A stretch of 64,000 nt of DNA from Emticicia sp051209875 (GCF_051209875.1 NZ_JBNTQY010000001.1:1364001-1428000), one strand, 5' to 3'. Counted from the stretch's first letter, positions 46,434 to 56,606 are shown. Notes: generated by a model from the sequence alone, not told the origin. Translations and numbers: made by a program.

Positions 46434-49400
46434 TTCTTCTTTTGAAATAACTCCTTAAAATACTCATAGTCGAGCGTAATGGAGAATGATACACCTGTCG
46501 CAACCACAAACCCATCAAGAATCGCTTGATATTGGTTTTTGCGGTAAGCACTAAACAAATATCTCCCGTCTTTACTGAGATTATAATTGAGTGAAATATT
46601 ATCTACAATTTCATTCGAGCTGGCTGTGCCAGTAGTATTTTCCAATTGAAAATTTCGTCCCACAGCTATTTTTAATCGATCATTCAAGAAGGCCTTACTT
46701 AAGCCAACATTTAAATCAGTTTTTGCTTTATTTACGCCTTCTGTATTAACGGCCGTAGAGTTAAGATTAAAGTCAAGTTTGATGCCTTTGATAAGGTCTC
46801 CAGCCAATAAGTTGAGTTGGTCGGATAGTAATTTGCTCACACTTTGTCGAGCAATAGCTTCAGGATTTATGCCTGAAAAGAAATCAGTCGATTGTTCAGT
46901 TAAAAAACGATTGAGAACCAATAGAGCAAAAACCTGCTTGTTCATATCAACTTGATTTTGTTTGAGTGTAGCCAAGTAACCATCATTTTTGATTGCATCC
47001 GAAATATCAGACGGTGCATTAGCATCAACTCTGATATCAAAATCAACGATTGGATTTGATAGATTTCCACTCATTTTCAATAAAACGTCCAACGGCACTT
47101 TACCTAATGCTTTTGCATTGGCATCAACTTTTGGAACTTCAGCCACAATTTTATAAGCCGCTGTAATATCAATTTGAGCTTGCATTGGGTCGCCAGTCCA
47201 GAGCAGTGAACTGCCTTTTTCAATAATAAACTGCTTTTTCAAAAATTGGAAAGACAAATCATAACTTCCAGAAGTAAGTTCGTATAATCCTAAAACATAG
47301 GCTTGTCCACTTGGGGTAATTCCTGTATTGAGTTGTGCATTGCCTTTTACTTTGATATTATCGCCATTAAGTTCATCAACAATTACAGTTAATTGAGATT
47401 TATCATCAACTTCAATATTAAGAGAAACTTCTTCAACAAAATCAAAAGCATTTTCCGAATCTAATGAATCAGCTTTTACTTCAGCACTCGGATTTTTTAG
47501 ATTGACAAACTGAACAATACCATCAGTTTCGGCCTTGTCAATTTCTCTATCAGGCATGATAACGGTAATATCACTACCATTTTTTAATTTGATATTGCCC
47601 TCGATGGCAGGTTTGGTGCCTACACCTTTTACACTCAAATTGGCATCAATAAAGCCTTTTCCATAGAAAAAATCATTGTCTTTTCTACTACCATTGAGTG
47701 CCATGAAATTTTTGGTATCAATATCAAGTTTATAGCTATAATTTGGAAGATTTTGCAGTGAAAGCGAGCCATTTACCAATAAATTTTGCCCCAAAGTATC
47801 AGCAATGATGAATTTATTAAAAGAAATAAAACTATTTTTGAATCCCATACTTTGATTTTGGATTCGATATTTGGCACCTAATTGAGCTAAACTAAACGAA
47901 ACTGTATCAAACTTTATCTCACCATCAATCACAGGTTTGCTTGGTTCTCCTTTTAAAAATAATATGCCGTCTAAATTTCCTGAAGCATTTTTGAGTTGTC
48001 CAAAACTAAATGCTTCGACGGTTTTTGCTCCTAATTTGTTGATGTCAATCTTGAAATCAAGGGGTTGTTTACTTTTCAAAAGATAGTTGCCATCCAAATG
48101 AATATTATTATTGTTTTCTACAAGAGCTGCTTTTACATTGATTTTATTGGAAGTCTCATTAGTGGCTGTGACACTTAAATTGCCTATGGGTATTTGCGTA
48201 AAAGCAAAGTTTTGAATAGCCAAATCACCAGTAAATTCGGGTGAAGTCATATAATTACTAAGCTTGAAAGAACCATTGAGTGTGCCAGAGGCGAGTGTAG
48301 AATCAAGCGTAGCTATTGTCACAAATGGCTTAATAACAAGGCTATCTATTTGGATTTGGAGTGGTGAATTTGGCTCAGGCGAAAGGCTATTGATTAACAG
48401 TTTTTGCTTGTCTTGCTTTAAAACCAAATCTTTGATATAAACTCCTTTAGGGCTATAATCAATGAAACCCGTTGAGTCTGATTCCCATTTTCGATAGTCA
48501 ATCAGTGTGCCATTTTTACTTAAATTAAGACGAAGTTTGTCATCAATCGAACGAAGATTTCCTGCAAAACCATAGCGATTGGCATTGAGCGAATCTTTTA
48601 CAATTAAATTTAATGAAAGAACATTGTTTGAAACTTCTCCCCCGATAAATGCTCGTCGAACCCTATAACCGTCATAAATTACTTGAGCAATATTTCCTTC
48701 GTATTTGGCTTTGTTATTTGTTCCAAAAATTTTGAATCGAGCGTTATTGACAGTTGAAGTATCATACTCTACAAAAGGAATAAAAAATGAGGCGTTTAAA
48801 GTAGTGTCTGCTTTATTATTCAATGTAGCACTTACTTTAATAGTATCTAATTTAGTGATTTCAGGTATAAAACTTTGAATAATTGGGTGGTTATTGAGCG
48901 TAGCATCAACCTTTAAACTATAGTCATTTGTGATGGGTGTATAAGGAAATGCAGGAAGTGCAAAATATTTATTTACTTCAGTCAATAAAATATCTGCAAT
49001 CTGCACATAATTAAACTTTCCATTGATATGTGCATTAAAAAAGGGTGATTTTAGTGTAATATCTCTTTGATTATCAATGGTTTTAAAATTCAAACTAACT
49101 TTATCTAAAGGAATCCGCTTACCGTCTTTTACCGAAACTGCCTTATTAATTAATATTTCCCCTAATGGATTTTCGGGATTAGTTGAGGTCATATTTAATC
49201 GAATATCACCTTGTATTTTAAGGTTTTCGGCGTAGAAATTTAGCTTTTTTAAGTCTAATTCATCAATAGAAACATCCGCAACGATAGCAGGGTATTCGTC
49301 TGCTAAATTAGCTCTGCCTACAATCCTTATTTTTGAATTTTGATCTGTTATCGAAGCATCAAAAATGGCATTCTGATCTTTTATTGAGCCTTTTAATGCT

Positions 49401-51340
49401 AAATTGCTATATTCATAGCCTTTTATGCTTGCCTTTTGTGCCGTTCCTTCAACACTTGCTTGCATCGTTTTTGGGTCAAATCCAGTGCCTTTTATTGTTG
49501 CATCAAGCGTGAGCTTCCCTACTGTTTCGGGTTGTTTGGTGAGCTTGCCGAGGTCAAAATCTTGGAAAATAATTCGACCATCATACTTTTGATTTTTATC
49601 GGCAGTGATATTTCCTAAACTCCCTTTAAATGAGGCTCCACCAAATTCAGAATCTAATGCGGCATCAATGACCAAATCTTGTATTTTCCCTTTGATAGAG
49701 CCTTTTATTTTTACAAACTCAGGAAGCTCAATACTTTTTGGAATAGCACTATCGCCAGCCATTTGCAAAATATCTTTTTTGCTCATACTTAGTTCGCCAA
49801 TATTTAGATCAAGCCCTAATTTGTCGGTATTGGGTAAACCTAAAATTCGACCATTGATTTGCAGGTGTGTTTCACCAAAACCATCCACATTTAATTTCGG
49901 AACTGATAGATTATTTACTGTGCCGCTTACAATTCCATCAACTTTGATTATATCATTTTCACGACCTTTAAAAGAAGCGTTTTTAGCTAAATCTGGCACC
50001 AAAATAAACAAATCTTTGACAGCCAATTGACTCTTTTTAAGGTTCAATTTCAGCTTGACTTTACCTAAGTTTTTGGTGAAATCATCAACAGAATTATACT
50101 GCATCAAAACCTCGTCTTGTAAAAGTGTGTTTGGTGTTTTGACAAGCAGTTTTTTAAAACTTATTTGTTTATCAGTATAACTAAAATCACTGCTGATATT
50201 TTGTACGATAAGGCCGCTATGTTCATTAAAAGTAGCTTTGTCTAATTGCCCTGATATGAGTTTTGGACTAAAAACAAAATTATTTAAGGTCAATCCTAGA
50301 TTTTTTACATTGAGGTGTGAAGCGTCTAAACCTTTTGCTTGGGTAAGTGTGTTGAAATCATCGTAGCGAATACTATTATTTTTTACTTGTATTTTAGCGA
50401 TATTGATTGCCCAATTGTTTGGTTTACTTTCAGGGTTGTTTGGTTTTTGAGGTTTTTTATTGAATTCTACGAGTGTTTCGGTATTTTCGAGTAAAATGCT
50501 TTTCAAACCAACTTGTTGTTTTTCTAAGTAAAATCCATTTCCTTCTGCTTCAAATTTGCCTAATTTTACTTTGTTTTTTATTCCATCTTCTGCACTTTCA
50601 AACGACCAATTGAGATTGGCTAAACTAATTTTTTTAAGACTAAAATCAAGTGTATCAGAGGGGTTTTTATGAGTAGTCTCTACATTTGTAGAAGGGCGTA
50701 AAGGTTTATAAAGGTTGAGTGAAACCGTGCCTCCATCACCATTGATTTTAGCAAAGTGGTATTGTGATTTATCAAAATTAAATTTATCGAATTCGGTTTC
50801 TAAATAACGCAAATTTGCATCGGCATCAGTGCCTAAAATTGCATCTTTATAGCTGACATTTACATTAGAAAGTTTGATTTTTTTTAAGCCAATTTCAAGT
50901 GGAGCGGCTGGTGTAGTCGTTGTATCTTTAGCTTTGGAAGGTGTATCAAATGCTTGTACGATGAAATTAAAATTGAAAGTCGTATCAGGTAGTGTTCGAT
51001 TGATTTTTACTCTAATGCCTTGAAGTTCTACTTGATTAATAGCAACCTTATTTTGCAATAAAGCCAACATATCTACATCAATATAAATCTTTTTACCCGC
51101 AATAAGTGTATCTTTTTGGAGGTCTTGGACATAGACATTTTCCAAAGAAATCCAGTCAGGAATATGAAACCTGACTTTCTCTATCTCGATTTTGGTTTTC
51201 AGCTTTGTGTGCAAATAGGAAACGACTTGTTTGGTCAGAAAATCCTGGCCTATGGAAGATTCTAAAAAGATAAATAGTCCCCCAAACAACAAAGAAATTC
51301 CGACTAATAGCCAGCCTATTATGCGGAGAAGTCGTCTCAT
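46430..51340 (-). CDS. tamB: Translocation and assembly module TamB
   Basis: A 1636-residue AsmA/TamB-like protein bridging the inner and outer membranes. It has one N-terminal transmembrane anchor (IIGWLLVGISLLFGGLFIFL, about 6-25) followed by SFLTKQVVSYLHTKLKTKIEIEKVRF, the usual TamB opening. A very long repetitive beta-helical groove follows, ending in the conserved C-terminal DUF490/TamB domain (LNGDNIKVKGNAQLN, GLYELTSGSYDL, LNLNYNLSKDGRYLFSAYRKNQY). It is translationally coupled to tamL. It probably shields lipid or outer-membrane cargo in the periplasm. The promoter box is 5 nt from the ATG. Confidence 0.93.
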   Translation of the reverse strand: MRRLLRIIGWLLVGISLLFGGLFIFLESSIGQDFLTKQVVSYLHTKLKTKIEIEKVRFHIPDWISLENVYVQDLQKDTLIAGKKIYIDVDMLALLQNKVAINQVELQGIRVKINRTLPDTTFNFNFIVQAFDTPSKAKDTTTTPAAPLEIGLKKIKLSNVNVSYKDAILGTDADANLRYLETEFDKFNFDKSQYHFAKINGDGGTVSLNLYKPLRPSTNVETTHKNPSDTLDFSLKKISLANLNWSFESAEDGIKNKVKLGKFEAEGNGFYLEKQQVGLKSILLENTETLVEFNKKPQKPNNPESKPNNWAINIAKIQVKNNSIRYDDFNTLTQAKGLDASHLNVKNLGLTLNNFVFSPKLISGQLDKATFNEHSGLIVQNISSDFSYTDKQISFKKLLVKTPNTLLQDEVLMQYNSVDDFTKNLGKVKLKLNLKKSQLAVKDLFILVPDLAKNASFKGRENDIIKVDGIVSGTVNNLSVPKLNVDGFGETHLQINGRILGLPNTDKLGLDLNIGELSMSKKDILQMAGDSAIPKSIELPEFVKIKGSIKGKIQDLVIDAALDSEFGGASFKGSLGNITADKNQKYDGRIIFQDFDLGKLTKQPETVGKLTLDATIKGTGFDPKTMQASVEGTAQKASIKGYEYSNLALKGSIKDQNAIFDASITDQNSKIRIVGRANLADEYPAIVADVSIDELDLKKLNFYAENLKIQGDIRLNMTSTNPENPLGEILINKAVSVKDGKRIPLDKVSLNFKTIDNQRDITLKSPFFNAHINGKFNYVQIADILLTEVNKYFALPAFPYTPITNDYSLKVDATLNNHPIIQSFIPEITKLDTIKVSATLNNKADTTLNASFFIPFVEYDTSTVNNARFKIFGTNNKAKYEGNIAQVIYDGYRVRRAFIGGEVSNNVLSLNLIVKDSLNANRYGFAGNLRSIDDKLRLNLSKNGTLIDYRKWESDSTGFIDYSPKGVYIKDLVLKQDKQKLLINSLSPEPNSPLQIQIDSLVIKPFVTIATLDSTLASGTLNGSFKLSNYMTSPEFTGDLAIQNFAFTQIPIGNLSVTATNETSNKINVKAALVENNNNIHLDGNYLLKSKQPLDFKIDINKLGAKTVEAFSFGQLKNASGNLDGILFLKGEPSKPVIDGEIKFDTVSFSLAQLGAKYRIQNQSMGFKNSFISFNKFIIADTLGQNLLVNGSLSLQNLPNYSYKLDIDTKNFMALNGSRKDNDFFYGKGFIDANLSVKGVGTKPAIEGNIKLKNGSDITVIMPDREIDKAETDGIVQFVNLKNPSAEVKADSLDSENAFDFVEEVSLNIEVDDKSQLTVIVDELNGDNIKVKGNAQLNTGITPSGQAYVLGLYELTSGSYDLSFQFLKKQFIIEKGSSLLWTGDPMQAQIDITAAYKIVAEVPKVDANAKALGKVPLDVLLKMSGNLSNPIVDFDIRVDANAPSDISDAIKNDGYLATLKQNQVDMNKQVFALLVLNRFLTEQSTDFFSGINPEAIARQSVSKLLSDQLNLLAGDLIKGIKLDFNLNSTAVNTEGVNKAKTDLNVGLSKAFLNDRLKIAVGRNFQLENTTGTASSNEIVDNISLNYNLSKDGRYLFSAYRKNQYQAILDGFVVATGVSFSITLDYEYFKELFQKKK

Positions 51341-51345
51341 GGATG

Positions 51346-51353
51346 CAAAAATA
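51346..51353 (-). promoter_or_regulatory. -7 box 5 nt before the tamB start (leaderless type)
   Basis: On the minus strand TATTTTTG is followed by CATCC and then the tamB ATG at 51340. Compare bamD: TATCTTTG-CACCC-ATG. Both have full consensus boxes and a 5-nt gap. Confidence 0.68.
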
Positions 51354-51549
51354 TACTAAATATACTTATTTTAACGTATCTAACAAAGACTTAGCGTGAA
51401 GTTTTTGAATTTTATTATGAAATATTACATTTTTGCAAGATATTAGACTGTTTTAATTCAAAAATCGAGTATTTAAATAAGTTTTTTTTTTGATTTATTA
51501 TTTACCATTACCGATTAATCATTTATAATTCACCATTAACAATTCAATT

Positions 51550-52749
51550 TTGAGCTTAAAAAATAAAAAAATATTACTCGGTGTTTCGGGAAGCATCGCT
51601 GCCTATAAATCGGCTTTGTTGGTTCGTCTATTAGTAAAAGAGGGTGCTGAGGTAAAAGTCATCATGACACATGCCGCCAAAGATTTTATTACGCCTCTTA
51701 CACTATCTACGCTTTCTAAAAATCCAGTTTTGTCATCTTTTACCAATGGTGAAAATGGTGAGTGGAATAACCATGTAGAACTTGGATTATGGGCGGATGC
51801 CATGATTATTGCTCCTGCTTCTGCAAACACACTTGCTAAATGTGCCAATGGGATTGTTGATAATTTATTGATAGCCAGTTATTTATCTGCGAAATGTCCA
51901 GTGTTTTTTGCCCCTGCGATGGACTTAGATATGTATGTTCACCCAAGTACAGTTGAGAACCTTAGGAAATTAAAATCTTTTGGGAATGAGATCATTAATG
52001 CTTCGTATGGAGAATTGGCAAGTGGATTGGTAGGAGAGGGTAGACTTGCCGAACCAGAAGAAGTTGTGCATCAACTCACAAAGTTTTTCTCAAGAAAAGA
52101 GACACTAAAAGGAAAAAAAGTTTTAATTACGGCTGGCCCAACCCAAGAGCCAATCGACCCTGTAAGATTTATTAGTAATCATTCTTCAGGAAAAATGGGC
52201 TTTGCAATAGCAGAGGCTTTCGAGATGGCTGGGGCAGAGGTAGTGCTTGTCAGTGGGCCTGTTTCAATCCCTTTTCCAAATGGGGTGAAAATAGAAAAGG
52301 TACAATCTGCTCAACAAATGTATGAAGCTACCACTAAGTATTTTTTAGAGAGCGATATTGTAATTCTGTCGGCGGCGGTTGCCGATTATACACCTTTGCA
52401 CGTAGCAGATAAGAAAATCAAGAAAAAAGAAGATGTTTTTACTATCGAAATGACCAAAACGACCGATATTGCCGCAACTTTAGGGAAAGAGAAAAAAACT
52501 GGTCAAATTATTGTTGGTTTTGCATTGGAAACTGATAACGAGTTTGAAAATGCCAAAGGAAAACTCGAACGGAAAAATTTTGATTTCATTGTTTTAAATT
52601 CTCTGCAAGATAGTGGGGCAGGTTTTCGTTATGATACAAACAAAATCAAAATTATCAATCGTGCAGGAAAAGTTTATAATTTTGAATTGAAAACCAAGAA
52701 AGAAGTGGCAATGGATATTTTGGAAACAATCATAAAGATTGATTCTTGA
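51550..52749 (+). CDS. coaBC: CoaBC: phosphopantothenoylcysteine synthetase/decarboxylase
   Basis: Bifunctional enzyme of coenzyme A synthesis, 399 residues. The start is TTG, since KILLGVSGSIAAYKS begins at once as in homologues and no in-frame ATG is near. The flavoprotein decarboxylase half (about 1-185) has NNHVELGLWADAMIIAPASANTLAK, including the catalytic His, and FAPAMDLDMY. The synthetase half (from about 190) has VLITAGPTQEPIDPVRFISNHSSGKMG and ILSAAVADY. Length is typical. The following DUF4835 gene begins 22 bp after the stop, an arrangement common in Bacteroidota. Confidence 0.95.
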   Translation: MSLKNKKILLGVSGSIAAYKSALLVRLLVKEGAEVKVIMTHAAKDFITPLTLSTLSKNPVLSSFTNGENGEWNNHVELGLWADAMIIAPASANTLAKCANGIVDNLLIASYLSAKCPVFFAPAMDLDMYVHPSTVENLRKLKSFGNEIINASYGELASGLVGEGRLAEPEEVVHQLTKFFSRKETLKGKKVLITAGPTQEPIDPVRFISNHSSGKMGFAIAEAFEMAGAEVVLVSGPVSIPFPNGVKIEKVQSAQQMYEATTKYFLESDIVILSAAVADYTPLHVADKKIKKKEDVFTIEMTKTTDIAATLGKEKKTGQIIVGFALETDNEFENAKGKLERKNFDFIVLNSLQDSGAGFRYDTNKIKIINRAGKVYNFELKTKKEVAMDILETIIKIDS

Positions 52750-52771
52750 AGATGAATTATTTACCAAATAC

Positions 52772-53674
52772 ATGAAAAAAATTATCTTATTATTATTACT
52801 TGTACCTTGTTCGCTATTAAAAGCACAAGAACTCAATTGCAATGTAACGATCATTTCAGACCAAATTAATGCCCAACAAGCGGCTGAAAAGCAAGTCTTT
52901 GTGGACATGAAAACATCTATCAGTGATTTTATGAATAATAAACGCTGGACAAATGATATTTATAGCCAAGAAGAGCGTATCAAATGTAATTTGATAATTA
53001 CTTTTACTAAGTCGCCGCAACAAAATGTTTTTCAAGGAAATGCCCAGTTTCAGGTTATTCGACCAGTTTTTAATAGCACTTACGAAACACTAATTTTGAG
53101 TTATGTTGATAGAAACTTTAATGTTTCGTTTTCGCCAGAAGACCGTCAAATGGTTTTTAATGAACAAACATTTTCAAATAATCTAACTTCTATTTTGGGT
53201 TTTTACTCGATGATTGCCCTAACTTTAGATTATGATTCGTTTGGTAAAACAGGTGGAAATCAATATTTACAAAGAGCCTATAATATTGCCAACTTGGCTT
53301 CAAGTGCAGGGCAAGCTGGTTGGGAGCAGTCAGGCGACCAACGAAATCGTTATTGGTTGGTAGAAAATCTTCAAAATCAGCAACTTTTGCCTTTTCGGGA
53401 AGGTTTTTACAATTATCATCGCTTGACTTTAGATAATTTTACAACTGACCCAGTTGGTGGTCGAAAGCAAGTTTTAGATTTTTTGAGTTCTATAAAAACC
53501 ATGCAGCAATTAAGAGCTAATTCAGTGCTATTAAATAGTTTCATGAATGCTAAAAACCAAGAAATGGTCAATATCTTTTCTGAAGCAACGAAAGATGAGA
53601 AACAAAAAGCTTTTGCTCTTTTATCGGCTGTTGACCCTTCAAAAACTGAATTGTATCGAAAGCTGGTGAAGTAA
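52772..53674 (+). CDS. DUF4835 family protein (PorD-like)
   Basis: 300 residues from the ATG at 52772; the longer TTG frame overlaps coaBC. A signal peptide (LLLLLVPCSLLKAQ) is followed by the family start ELNCNVTIISDQI, then FNNKRWTN-type and NLIITFTKSPQQNVFQGNAQFQVIRPVFNSTYETLIL segments. DUF4835 proteins are conserved next to coaBC and have been named PorD in relation to the type IX secretion system; I take that name from the family, not from direct evidence. It probably acts in the periplasm. A T9SS cargo is encoded at 62926. Confidence 0.88.
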   Translation: MKKIILLLLLVPCSLLKAQELNCNVTIISDQINAQQAAEKQVFVDMKTSISDFMNNKRWTNDIYSQEERIKCNLIITFTKSPQQNVFQGNAQFQVIRPVFNSTYETLILSYVDRNFNVSFSPEDRQMVFNEQTFSNNLTSILGFYSMIALTLDYDSFGKTGGNQYLQRAYNIANLASSAGQAGWEQSGDQRNRYWLVENLQNQQLLPFREGFYNYHRLTLDNFTTDPVGGRKQVLDFLSSIKTMQQLRANSVLLNSFMNAKNQEMVNIFSEATKDEKQKAFALLSAVDPSKTELYRKLVK

Positions 53675-53675
53675 T

Positions 53676-54419
53676 TTAAACGTTTAATAACTGCTTTATT
53701 TGTAAATCGCCAAAACCGTAAATTCCTTCTTGTTCGGAAAATTTCGTGAAAATGCTATTAAAATCATTAGGAACGTTTTCGATGATTTTCTTTAGTATTT
53801 TTTGTGGCCTTCCTAAAGAATTGTCTAACGGAAATCGGTCGATGTGTGCTTGACAAACCTCTTCCAAATACTCGAAACAACCTGATTTTTCTTTCGATAA
53901 ATCTTTCAGTTTTTCAAAATCACTATTTAGAAAAGCATTCCATAGTTTTGTACCTAATTCAATATCGTTAGCTGTAAAAGGAACTTTTGATGCGTATGCT
54001 TCTTCAAGTTTTTCGGTACTGGCTTTTCCAAATCCCTTCCAAATATCAGCTTGATCTTCTATGATAGGAAAAACTCTATGAAGTTTTAGATTGGTATTTT
54101 TTTTAAGCAATGTTAATACAAACCACAAATTGATTTGACAAAATAAATCATTTTCGAACCAAAGACAAACTTCCGACCCATCTGGCAAAGTTGTTAGTTT
54201 TTCGAGTTCTTTTACTGTAATTTCAAAATATTGTTCAATTGAAGCTCCATAAGAATCAGCAATAAATTTTGCTCTAATTGCCCAAAAATCTGCCAAGTTA
54301 TTAGCCAATACCTCACCATCAATCAAGGCTTCACGACATACAATGAAATCTTGGTTAATTTTTGTTGCTCTTAGCTGCTCTGCCAAACAGTCGCCATTTA
54401 AAAGATGAAATGTGGCCAT
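53676..54419 (-). CDS. DUF1835 domain-containing protein
   Basis: 247 residues from the inner ATG at 54419, where MATFHLLNGDCLAEQL begins the DUF1835 domain as in homologues; an ATG at 54443 adds 8 residues. It has FHLLNGD...QLR at the start, CREALIDGEV, and EVCLWFENDLFCQINLWFVL near residues 75-110. No signal peptide is visible. The family is of unknown function. The gene closes a minus-strand run with a 2H phosphoesterase and a small membrane protein, spacing 28 bp (4 bp to the earlier ATG). Confidence 0.88.
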   Translation of the reverse strand: MATFHLLNGDCLAEQLRATKINQDFIVCREALIDGEVLANNLADFWAIRAKFIADSYGASIEQYFEITVKELEKLTTLPDGSEVCLWFENDLFCQINLWFVLTLLKKNTNLKLHRVFPIIEDQADIWKGFGKASTEKLEEAYASKVPFTANDIELGTKLWNAFLNSDFEKLKDLSKEKSGCFEYLEEVCQAHIDRFPLDNSLGRPQKILKKIIENVPNDFNSIFTKFSEQEGIYGFGDLQIKQLLNV

Positions 54420-54447
54420 TTTATAATTTATGTTATTTTTCAATTAT

Positions 54448-54954
54448 TTAAATAAATTCCTCCAGAATCCTCCACTTTCCTCCATTTTCTTGTTCAATTA
54501 AACTGATTTTGTGGAATTTTATTCTTTGTGGAAATGATATTTGATTTATTTTATTAAATATTTCATCAGTACAAGATGAGTTGCGAGGGTGCATTAATGT
54601 AATATGTGGATTGTGTTTTCTTGGTTTTTCAATAATGTTAGATAAAATACTTTCTCGCAATTGATGAAATGGATCATTGTTTTTATCTGCTGAAATCAAC
54701 AATCCTTTACCTTCTGAAAATCGAATAATTTCGCCAAAATTAATAGTGATTGCTCCAAAATCAAGATTTCTTAAATTTTTCAAGACATTTTCAATATCAG
54801 TAATTTCATCTTCACGACAAAGGGTCACATGAGCTTTTATCAATTGAAATTGCTCAGGATTATATTTTTTTCTGATTGTTTCGATTGTATTTGAAAATGG
54901 CTCTTCCACAAAAAGTGTTAATTGCTGGCGTGTGATTCTCAATGTTTTAAGCAA
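54448..54954 (-). CDS. 2'-5' RNA ligase family (2H phosphoesterase) protein
   Basis: 168 residues with the two H-x-T motifs that define 2H phosphoesterases: AHVTLCRE near residue 42 and NPHITLMHPRN near 120. Members open or close 2'-5' or cyclic phosphodiester bonds in RNA or nucleotides. The substrate is not predictable here. No signal peptide is seen. The start overlaps the stop of the upstream membrane-protein gene by 8 bp and the DUF1835 gene follows directly, so the three form an operon. Confidence 0.88.
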   Translation of the reverse strand: MLKTLRITRQQLTLFVEEPFSNTIETIRKKYNPEQFQLIKAHVTLCREDEITDIENVLKNLRNLDFGAITINFGEIIRFSEGKGLLISADKNNDPFHQLRESILSNIIEKPRKHNPHITLMHPRNSSCTDEIFNKINQISFPQRIKFHKISLIEQENGGKWRILEEFI

Positions 54955-55504
54955 TTAAATTCTTTAAAAAATTCCCTACAAAAAGTATTGCAGGACGTAT
55001 TAAATTATAAATTAAAAAGCCAATAATTGAAATAATAGAACCAATGCCCGTAGGCAAAACTGCTCCAAAAGTGAATGTCATACCAATCACAAAACCAAGC
55101 AGACACTCGGCTCTATAAATAGGATAAAAAAGAGCAAGAATCATCACACTTGGAAAAAAATACCCTAAAATTTCGTTAAATTTGAAAGTAAATAATAGAG
55201 CTAACAAAATGCCATACATCAAGGCCCCTACAAATCCATAGATTATTTTTTGAGGAAAATTAGATAGATTTAGTGCCTGTTTTTCATTCAGTTTTTCTCG
55301 TTTTTGAATACGAAGTAGCACCAGCCAAGTAAGCAAAGGTAGTAGAATTCCTCCCCACCAATTCGAGAACTTGGGTAAATCTTCACGAGCCAGTATATGG
55401 TGGCTTGGTACACCACCATGAAAATAATTCCATCCTAAAAGTCCCCAAATTGCAATAGAAACAATACCTATAATGTAAAACTGTATTTTTGTAAAGTGAT
55501 TCAT
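54947..55504 (-). CDS. Multi-pass membrane protein of unknown family
   Basis: 185 residues from the ATG at 55504 (MNHFTKIQFYIIG); the longer frame adds an unlikely hydrophilic leader. Hydrophobic segments near 8-28, 53-70, 88-106, 110-128, 136-150 and 157-175 suggest five to six membrane passes. A polar linker (RIQKREKLNEKQALNLSNFP) lies after the second. I do not recognise the family. It is the first gene of the run with the 2H phosphoesterase and DUF1835 genes. Confidence 0.65.
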   Translation of the reverse strand: MNHFTKIQFYIIGIVSIAIWGLLGWNYFHGGVPSHHILAREDLPKFSNWWGGILLPLLTWLVLLRIQKREKLNEKQALNLSNFPQKIIYGFVGALMYGILLALLFTFKFNEILGYFFPSVMILALFYPIYRAECLLGFVIGMTFTFGAVLPTGIGSIISIIGFLIYNLIRPAILFVGNFLKNLIA

Positions 55505-55597
55505 TTTTGGATGTGTATGAAAATAAATCACAAAAGAGAATAAAAAAAGACCGTTTTACAATCATAAATTGATAGACGGTGATTATGCAAGAAACAC

Positions 55598-55628
55598 AAA
55601 AAGAGAAGGTTTTAAGTCTTCTCTTTTT
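55598..55628 (-). terminator. Terminator after the TIM-barrel epimerase gene
   Basis: AAAAAGAGAAG pairs perfectly with CTTCTCTTTTT around a 9-nt loop. On the minus strand the T-rich side follows the stem, 30 bp after the stop at 55658. Confidence 0.85.
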
Positions 55629-55657
55629 TGCGATTTTAATTTTCCATTATCAATTAA

Positions 55658-56560
55658 TTAGTATCCCCATTTTTTCATGATTGCCAAATCTTCTTTCATG
55701 CAATCCAATGGAGCTTTGCCTTGATATGATTCTTGTTCGATGATGAAATATTTAGTACCACCCGATTTTACGCCAATATCAATTACTTCTTTTGTTCCGA
55801 TAACACCTACACCTAAAATCGAACTTTCCCAGCCTCCGTGTTCGCTTTCGCTCTTGACTTCGTCTTTTACGTGCATCAATTCAAATCTACCAGGATATTG
55901 TTTAAGTAAATCTAAGGCTCTTCCACCGCCACCGTACATATTACCAATATCTAACTGTTGAGCAACGAGTTTCGGGTCGGTATTTTGCATAATGATGTCA
56001 TAAACCCTCACGCTACTGAGTTTTAGACTAAATTCAAAATCGTGGTTATGATAGCCAAACTTCATTCCAGATTTTTGGCAAAGTTCGCCCGATTTATTGA
56101 AAACATCCATAAAGTGCTTCAATTGGTCTAAATCTTTACGCATACTTAGATCTAACGAAGGACTGATTACATATTTTTGTCCACAGATAGCAGCGTCCTC
56201 AACGGTTTGTTTCCAAGAATCAGAAAAATCATTCTTAGCTTCATCCCAATGTTGCCTGCCCATTACAGTATGTCCACTTGGCATTTTTAGTCCTAAATCA
56301 TCCAAAATTTTACGGAATTCTTTGGCTGTATAGCCATAAAATTTGCGGTTAATATAGTTAGCGTGTTCAACATCAGTATAACCCATTTCGGCCAATTTTT
56401 TCAAATTTCCAAGTGGGTCTTTTTTCATGTCATCTCTAATCGAATATAGTTGAATGCCAACTACTCCTTTTTTCTTTTTTGCTGCTAATAATTCGCTAGA
56501 AAAAGCGGCAGTACCAGCCAAAGCTAAAGCACTTTTTTGAAGAAATTCTCTCCTTTCCAT
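55658..56560 (-). CDS. Tat-exported sugar phosphate isomerase/epimerase-like TIM barrel
   Basis: A 300-residue xylose-isomerase-like TIM-barrel protein (AP endonuclease 2 fold). The N-terminus MERREFLQKSALALAGTAAFSS is a twin-arginine signal, so the folded protein is exported. Core motifs are GIQLYSIRDDM, GYTDVEHANY, KFGYHNHDFEF with metal-site residues, QQLDIGNMYGGG, FELMHVKDEV and FIIEQESYQG. Secreted members in Cytophagales are probably sugar epimerases or oxidoreductase partners; the substrate is not clear. It is flanked by its own terminator. Confidence 0.88.
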   Translation of the reverse strand: MERREFLQKSALALAGTAAFSSELLAAKKKKGVVGIQLYSIRDDMKKDPLGNLKKLAEMGYTDVEHANYINRKFYGYTAKEFRKILDDLGLKMPSGHTVMGRQHWDEAKNDFSDSWKQTVEDAAICGQKYVISPSLDLSMRKDLDQLKHFMDVFNKSGELCQKSGMKFGYHNHDFEFSLKLSSVRVYDIIMQNTDPKLVAQQLDIGNMYGGGGRALDLLKQYPGRFELMHVKDEVKSESEHGGWESSILGVGVIGTKEVIDIGVKSGGTKYFIIEQESYQGKAPLDCMKEDLAIMKKWGY

Positions 56561-56606
56561 AGTTTATTTCGTAGGTTTTATAGATTGAGTTTTAAATGTA
56601 CCGAAA

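Noticed and set aside
49605..50030. 141-codon plus-strand frame inside tamB
   Set aside because: It is a shadow of the tamB reading frame with no independent features.
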